From Verrucomicrobiota bacterium (GTDB lineage: Bacteria; Verrucomicrobiota; Verrucomicrobiia; Chthoniobacterales; JAFAMB01): 7,139 nt of DNA. This document shows positions 4,219 through 7,139 of this stretch, piece after piece. The notes under the pieces are model-generated. The model was not told the DNA's origin. It ran no database searches and saw only the letters and a list, made by a program, of their open reading frames with translations. How positions within the stretch are numbered: position 1 is the stretch's first letter; each line of letters opens with the position of its first letter. The stretch is taken from the NCBI GenBank assembly GCA_019242435.1, contig JAFAVN010000235.1:1-7139 (forward strand), written 5' to 3'. The translations under genes and the position numbers were made by a program.

Positions 4219-5613
4219 ATGCTTAAACCTGTTCGCCGAATTCATTTTCTGGGCATTTGCGGCACCGCGATGGGCGCCGTGGCTGCGGCAATTCAAGAGC
4301 TTGGTTTCGTGGTAACAGGATCCGATGACAACGTTTACCCTCCGATGTCGACGTTCCTGGCTAAAAAGGGAATCCCAATTAATACGGGTTTCCGGGGCGA
4401 AAACTTGCCTGGCGAAGTCGACTTGGTGGTCGTCGGGAATGCAATCTCTCGCGGAAACCCAGAACTAGAAGCGGTGCTCGATCGCAAGTTGCTCTACCGC
4501 TCCCTTTCGGAAACACTGAAGGAGTTTTTTCTTCAAGGGAAGAATAACATCGTCGTCACCGGCACACACGGCAAAACGACCACGACCTCGCTCATCACTT
4601 GGGTGTTTCGGGTGGCTGGACTTAACCCCGGATTCCTGATCGGTGGAATTGCTAAAGACCTCGGCCAAGGTGCCGCCTTCCCTGATTCCCGGCATTTCGT
4701 TATCGAAGGGGATGAGTACGACACCGCGTTTTTCGATAAACGATCGAAGTTTCTACATTACTTGCCTGAAACGTTAGTTATTAATAACATTGAATTCGAT
4801 CATGCCGACATTTTCGCGAATTTGGAGGAAATCCTGGTAAGCTTTCGTCGCCTGATAAACATCGTGCCTCGATCTGGGAAAATCTTTGTTAATGCGGATG
4901 ATCCCCATTGTGCAGATGTCGCCCGGCAGGCGTTCGCTCCGGTCCTTACCGTGGGGTTCTCTGCATCGGCCACTCACCGGATCGAGCAAATGGGATCGCA
5001 AGAGCTAGGATCCACTTTTCGCATCGGCCCGGAGAGTTATTCAGTCCCTTTGCTAGGTCAGTTCAATGTGCGCAACTCCGCCATGGCGGTATGCGTTTGC
5101 CAAGCGTATGGGATCTCGCCGGAAGTGATACGGAACGCTCTGCAGAAGTTTACCGGCATCGCTCGCAGACAGGAAGTCAGGGGAGAAGTTAACGGGATCA
5201 AGGTCATTGACGACTTCGGCCATCACCCAACCGCCATCAAAGAGACCCTGCTTGCGTTGCGCTACCGGTATCCGAAAAGCCGGCTCTGGGCCATCTTCGA
5301 ACCAAGGTCTAATACGACGCGCCGCGCGGTTTTTCAGGCAGAACTTCCGGCGGCTCTCAGCATCGCGGACGGCGCTGTGATTGCTCCGGTGGCGCGACTC
5401 GATCAGTTACCGGTCAATGATCGCCTGGATCCCCTAAAGCTCATTGAAACGATCAGGGAAACTGGAAAGCCCGCCTTTTACGAATCGTCCATCGACGAGA
5501 TTGTAAATCGAGTGAAGCCATTAGCCCATTCCGGTGACGCGATTGTGATCTTTAGCAATGGCGGTTTTGGTGGAATCCATGACAAACTGTTGAAGGAGTT
5601 ATCGGCGGGATGA
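4219..5613 (+). CDS. mpl: UDP-N-acetylmuramate:L-alanyl-gamma-D-glutamyl-meso-diaminopimelate ligase
   Basis: This 464-residue cytoplasmic Mur ligase joins recycled murein tripeptide (L-Ala-gamma-D-Glu-mDAP) to UDP-MurNAc using ATP, feeding peptidoglycan recycling. The N-terminal domain begins IHFLGICGTAMGAVA (about 8-22), the UDP-binding Rossmann motif. The ATP P-loop is GTHGKTTTT (115-123). The central domain has EGDEYDTAFFDKRSKF (163-178) and NNIEFDHADIF (189-199). The C-terminal domain carries DDFGHHPTAI (331-340), EPRSNTTRR (361-369) and SNGGFGGIHDKLL (446-458), which separate Mpl from MurC. I chose the ATG at 4219. An upstream in-frame ATG at 4105 would add 38 residues, largely Leu/Asn/Ser translated from the tandem repeat, with no family match, and is rejected. 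The stop overlaps the next gene by ATGA. Presence of Mpl implies meso-DAP-type murein. Confidence 0.95.
   Translation: MLKPVRRIHFLGICGTAMGAVAAAIQELGFVVTGSDDNVYPPMSTFLAKKGIPINTGFRGENLPGEVDLVVVGNAISRGNPELEAVLDRKLLYRSLSETLKEFFLQGKNNIVVTGTHGKTTTTSLITWVFRVAGLNPGFLIGGIAKDLGQGAAFPDSRHFVIEGDEYDTAFFDKRSKFLHYLPETLVINNIEFDHADIFANLEEILVSFRRLINIVPRSGKIFVNADDPHCADVARQAFAPVLTVGFSASATHRIEQMGSQELGSTFRIGPESYSVPLLGQFNVRNSAMAVCVCQAYGISPEVIRNALQKFTGIARRQEVRGEVNGIKVIDDFGHHPTAIKETLLALRYRYPKSRLWAIFEPRSNTTRRAVFQAELPAALSIADGAVIAPVARLDQLPVNDRLDPLKLIETIRETGKPAFYESSIDEIVNRVKPLAHSGDAIVIFSNGGFGGIHDKLLKELSAG
5593..5598 (+). promoter_or_regulatory. Shine-Dalgarno site for the M14 peptidase gene, inside mpl
   Basis: AAGGAG lies within the last codons of mpl, 11 bases before the ATG at 5610. 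It is one of the few strong Shine-Dalgarno sequences in the window. Together with the ATGA overlap it fixes the start of the downstream gene and points to translational coupling. Confidence 0.65.
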
Positions 5614-6377
5614 GGTTCGACTTTGAGACACATCGTGCTCATGATTACCTCTATCTCGTACGGCGATGGCGGTCTTTGGCCCGCAAAGCGGGTATTCGGT
5701 TGGAACCGTTTGTCACCGCCGATGATTTCGAGCTGTTGAGTATACGTTCCCCCGCCCTTGAGGCGACAGGAGGAATCTACTTCTCCGCTGGCATCCATGG
5801 TGATGAAGCCGCTTCCACCGAGGGATTATACCTCTGGGCCGAACTCAACGCGAAATACCTGCGGAGGCTACCGCTGCTGTTATTTCCTTGTCTGAATCCC
5901 TGGGGGCTGGTCCGGAATCGCAGAGTCGACGCTGAAGGGCGCGACCTCAATCGGAGCTTTCATTTGGATGATGTCCCCAGGATTAAAGCGCATAAAGAAT
6001 TGCTCCGAGGACTTAAGTTTTCATTCGCTATGTGTTTGCACGAGGACTATGACGCTCGGGGCGTATATTTGTATGAGGTCAGGCAAACTCCTTTGCGGGC
6101 TCACCGAGCAATCGGCGACGAATTACTAGCGGCAGCCGGGTATTATGTGCCGGTCGATCTCCGGCCCAAGATCGAGGGCCGGCGAGCTAATCAGGGCGCC
6201 ATCAAACGTCGGATCCGCGTCAAACAATTCCCGGTGATGCCGGAGGCGGCCTATCTGGCGCTCAGCCATAGCGACCACACCATTACGCTCGAAACCCCTT
6301 CTGAATATGACCTCGGCGCCCGTGTCCAGGCTCAAGCCGCCGCCATACAGCGGGCGGTTGAGATTGTACTAGGATAA
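5610..6377 (+). CDS. M14-family zinc carboxypeptidase-like protein (MpaA/succinylglutamate desuccinylase-like)
   Basis: This is a 255-residue predicted cytoplasmic zinc hydrolase of the M14 superfamily. GIHGDE gives zinc ligands His63 and Glu66, and CLHED gives the third, His144. NPWGLVRNRRVDAEGRDLNR (96-115) holds the substrate-carboxylate-binding Asn114-Arg115 pair. TLETPSEY supplies the likely catalytic glutamate, Glu228. All key residues are present, and there is no signal peptide. The HGDE and DLNR motifs and the short length resemble MpaA, the murein tripeptide amidase that cuts the gamma-D-Glu-mDAP bond; AstE-like or other M14 amidases are alternatives. Its start overlaps the mpl stop (ATGA) with a good ribosome binding site, so it is almost certainly in the mpl operon. 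That context favours a murein-peptide substrate (inference). The fold is secure; the substrate is not. Confidence 0.85.
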   Translation: MRFDFETHRAHDYLYLVRRWRSLARKAGIRLEPFVTADDFELLSIRSPALEATGGIYFSAGIHGDEAASTEGLYLWAELNAKYLRRLPLLLFPCLNPWGLVRNRRVDAEGRDLNRSFHLDDVPRIKAHKELLRGLKFSFAMCLHEDYDARGVYLYEVRQTPLRAHRAIGDELLAAAGYYVPVDLRPKIEGRRANQGAIKRRIRVKQFPVMPEAAYLALSHSDHTITLETPSEYDLGARVQAQAAAIQRAVEIVLG

Positions 6378-6395
6378 TCCAGGGCGGTGCCAGCA

Positions 6396-6491
6396 GTGAT
6401 CGGTGACAAGTGACTGGTAGATGTTATCCTGGTAAGGACGACCGGCTCGAACACCTCGCCAGCGCCCACCCAATCACTAATCACTTCTCAC
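6396..6491. repeat. inverted pair of heptad GTGAnnn arrays between convergent genes
   Basis: On the plus strand GTGATCG, GTGACAA, GTGACTG and GTAGATG run in exact 7-base register (6396-6423). On the minus strand GTGAGAA, GTGATTA and GTGATTG run likewise (6491-6471). The two arrays face each other across about 47 bases. The best alignment of 6403-6423 with the other arm matches 15 of 21 positions. The right array contains the TGA stop of the fumarase gene (6488-6490). No T-run suggests an intrinsic terminator, but the dyad could act as a bidirectional 3'-end structure for the two convergent genes. Confidence 0.55.
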
Positions 6492-7139
6492 CCACCAGCG
6501 GTCCCCTCCCCGCCGGGCTTGGTCATCTCCACCGGATCAAGAGCGGAATTGAGTTCGACTTCGGGTAAGACTTTTTTTTCCCGGCTAAGCTGGCGAATCG
6601 TTTTGCCGGTTTTAGCGCTTTCCTTGGCGATTTCGGCCGCCCGATCGTAACCAATAATCGGCGCCAGACTCGTAACCATGGCCATGCTGTATTCAACCAG
6701 CTCTTCACAACGTTCCCGGTTAGCCGTGATCCCGGAAATACATTTGTCCTGGAAGACCCGCAACACGTTGCTTAAAAGCCGGATACTCTCCAAAACATTG
6801 TGAGCTATCATGGGCATCATTACATTCAGCTCCAATTGGCCGGTGGCACCGCCCCAACGGACGGCGGTATCATTGCCGAAGACCTGAGCACAGACCTGAA
6901 CCACGGCCTCACACATGACGGGGTTTACTTTGCCGGGCATAATCGAGCTGCCGGGCTGAGTAGCCGGTAGTTGGATCTCGCCGAGGCCGCATCGCGGACC
7001 GCTGCCTAGTAATCGAATATCATTCGCTATCTTAAAGAGGCTCACTGCTATGGTTCCCAATTGACTGCTGGCTTCCACCAGTCCGTCCTTACCGCCCTGA
7101 GCTTCGAAATGGTTTCTAGCTTCCCGGAATGCCACCCCC
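6488..7139 (-). CDS. fumC: fumarate hydratase class II, C-terminal part (runs off the right edge)
   Basis: About 216 C-terminal residues of an enzyme usually near 465 are present; the N-terminal half lies beyond the window. It interconverts fumarate and L-malate in the TCA cycle as a cytoplasmic homotetramer without an iron-sulfur cluster. The fumarase/aspartase signature GSSIMPGKVNP contains the catalytic-loop serine. Typical class II context surrounds it: KIANDIRLLGSGPRCGLGEI before, GNDTAVRWGGATGQLELNV after, then ANRERCEELVEYS and IGYDRAAEIAKESAKTGKTI. These favour fumarase over aspartase or argininosuccinate lyase. The visible GTG at 7133-7135 is an internal valine, not a start. The last residues (KPGGEGTAGG) are a low-complexity tail, and the stop codon lies in a heptad repeat. 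It is convergent with the M14 peptidase gene. Confidence 0.93.
   Translation of the reverse strand, partial: GVAFREARNHFEAQGGKDGLVEASSQLGTIAVSLFKIANDIRLLGSGPRCGLGEIQLPATQPGSSIMPGKVNPVMCEAVVQVCAQVFGNDTAVRWGGATGQLELNVMMPMIAHNVLESIRLLSNVLRVFQDKCISGITANRERCEELVEYSMAMVTSLAPIIGYDRAAEIAKESAKTGKTIRQLSREKKVLPEVELNSALDPVEMTKPGGEGTAGG

Noticed and set aside
3951..4220. Minus-strand open frame with FKEFKEFEEF repeats
   Set aside because: The repeat period is a multiple of three, so frames stay open by chance. The frame spans the palindromic spacer and overlaps the start of DUF5069, with no family likeness.
7133..7135. GTG as the start of a short fumarase gene
   Set aside because: The fumarase frame continues to the window edge, and class II fumarases need the upstream N-terminal half; this is an internal codon.

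Overview
The window looks like a chromosomal segment of a Gram-negative bacterium, most plausibly a soil Verrucomicrobiota member (Chthoniobacterales-like). This rests on a DUF5069 protein, a DAP-type peptidoglycan recycling ligase (Mpl), moderate-to-high GC by eye, weak Shine-Dalgarno sites before most genes, and spacers full of palindromic and short tandem repeats. The lineage is inferred from family distribution, not from a marker gene. No rRNA, tRNA, CRISPR array or transposase gene was recognised.

Layout. Positions 1-333 carry no convincing gene. They hold a long composite hairpin (83-139), small repeats, and a sequence (266-283) that strongly resembles a lac-type operator. Three minus-strand genes follow, read right to left: a LacI-family regulator (2183-3274), an acetamidase/formamidase-family amidohydrolase (800-2119) and a small CxxC/CxxC protein (334-642). 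A minus-strand intrinsic terminator at 724-748 separates the small gene from the other two. Upstream of lacI is a 183-bp MITE-like element (3289-3471) with 19-bp near-perfect terminal inverted repeats. Next comes a minus-strand DUF5069 gene (3499-3969). A roughly 220-bp dyad built on an 8-9-bp tandem repeat fills the divergent spacer between it and mpl. On the plus strand, mpl (4219-5613) overlaps an M14-family zinc peptidase gene (5610-6377) by ATGA. The right end holds the C-terminal part of a class II fumarase (fumC) on the minus strand, convergent with the peptidase gene. Heptad GTGAnnn repeats in inverted arrangement fill the spacer between them.

How the genes work together. mpl and the M14 peptidase gene look like a translationally coupled pair in cytoplasmic murein-peptide metabolism: Mpl attaches recycled tripeptide to UDP-MurNAc, and the M14 enzyme resembles the MpaA class that cuts the same tripeptide. 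lacI and fmdA lie in one orientation 63 bp apart and may form a regulator-enzyme unit for amide or ammonia assimilation. The LacI recognition helix reads YQTVSRV as in E. coli LacI, which gives weight to the lac-like operator, although no obvious target gene lies beside it.

The most unusual material is non-coding. Several spacers contain large concentric inverted repeats, two of them with short-period tandem repeats in the arms. These look like non-autonomous repeat families that may supply promoters, terminators or mobile hairpins.
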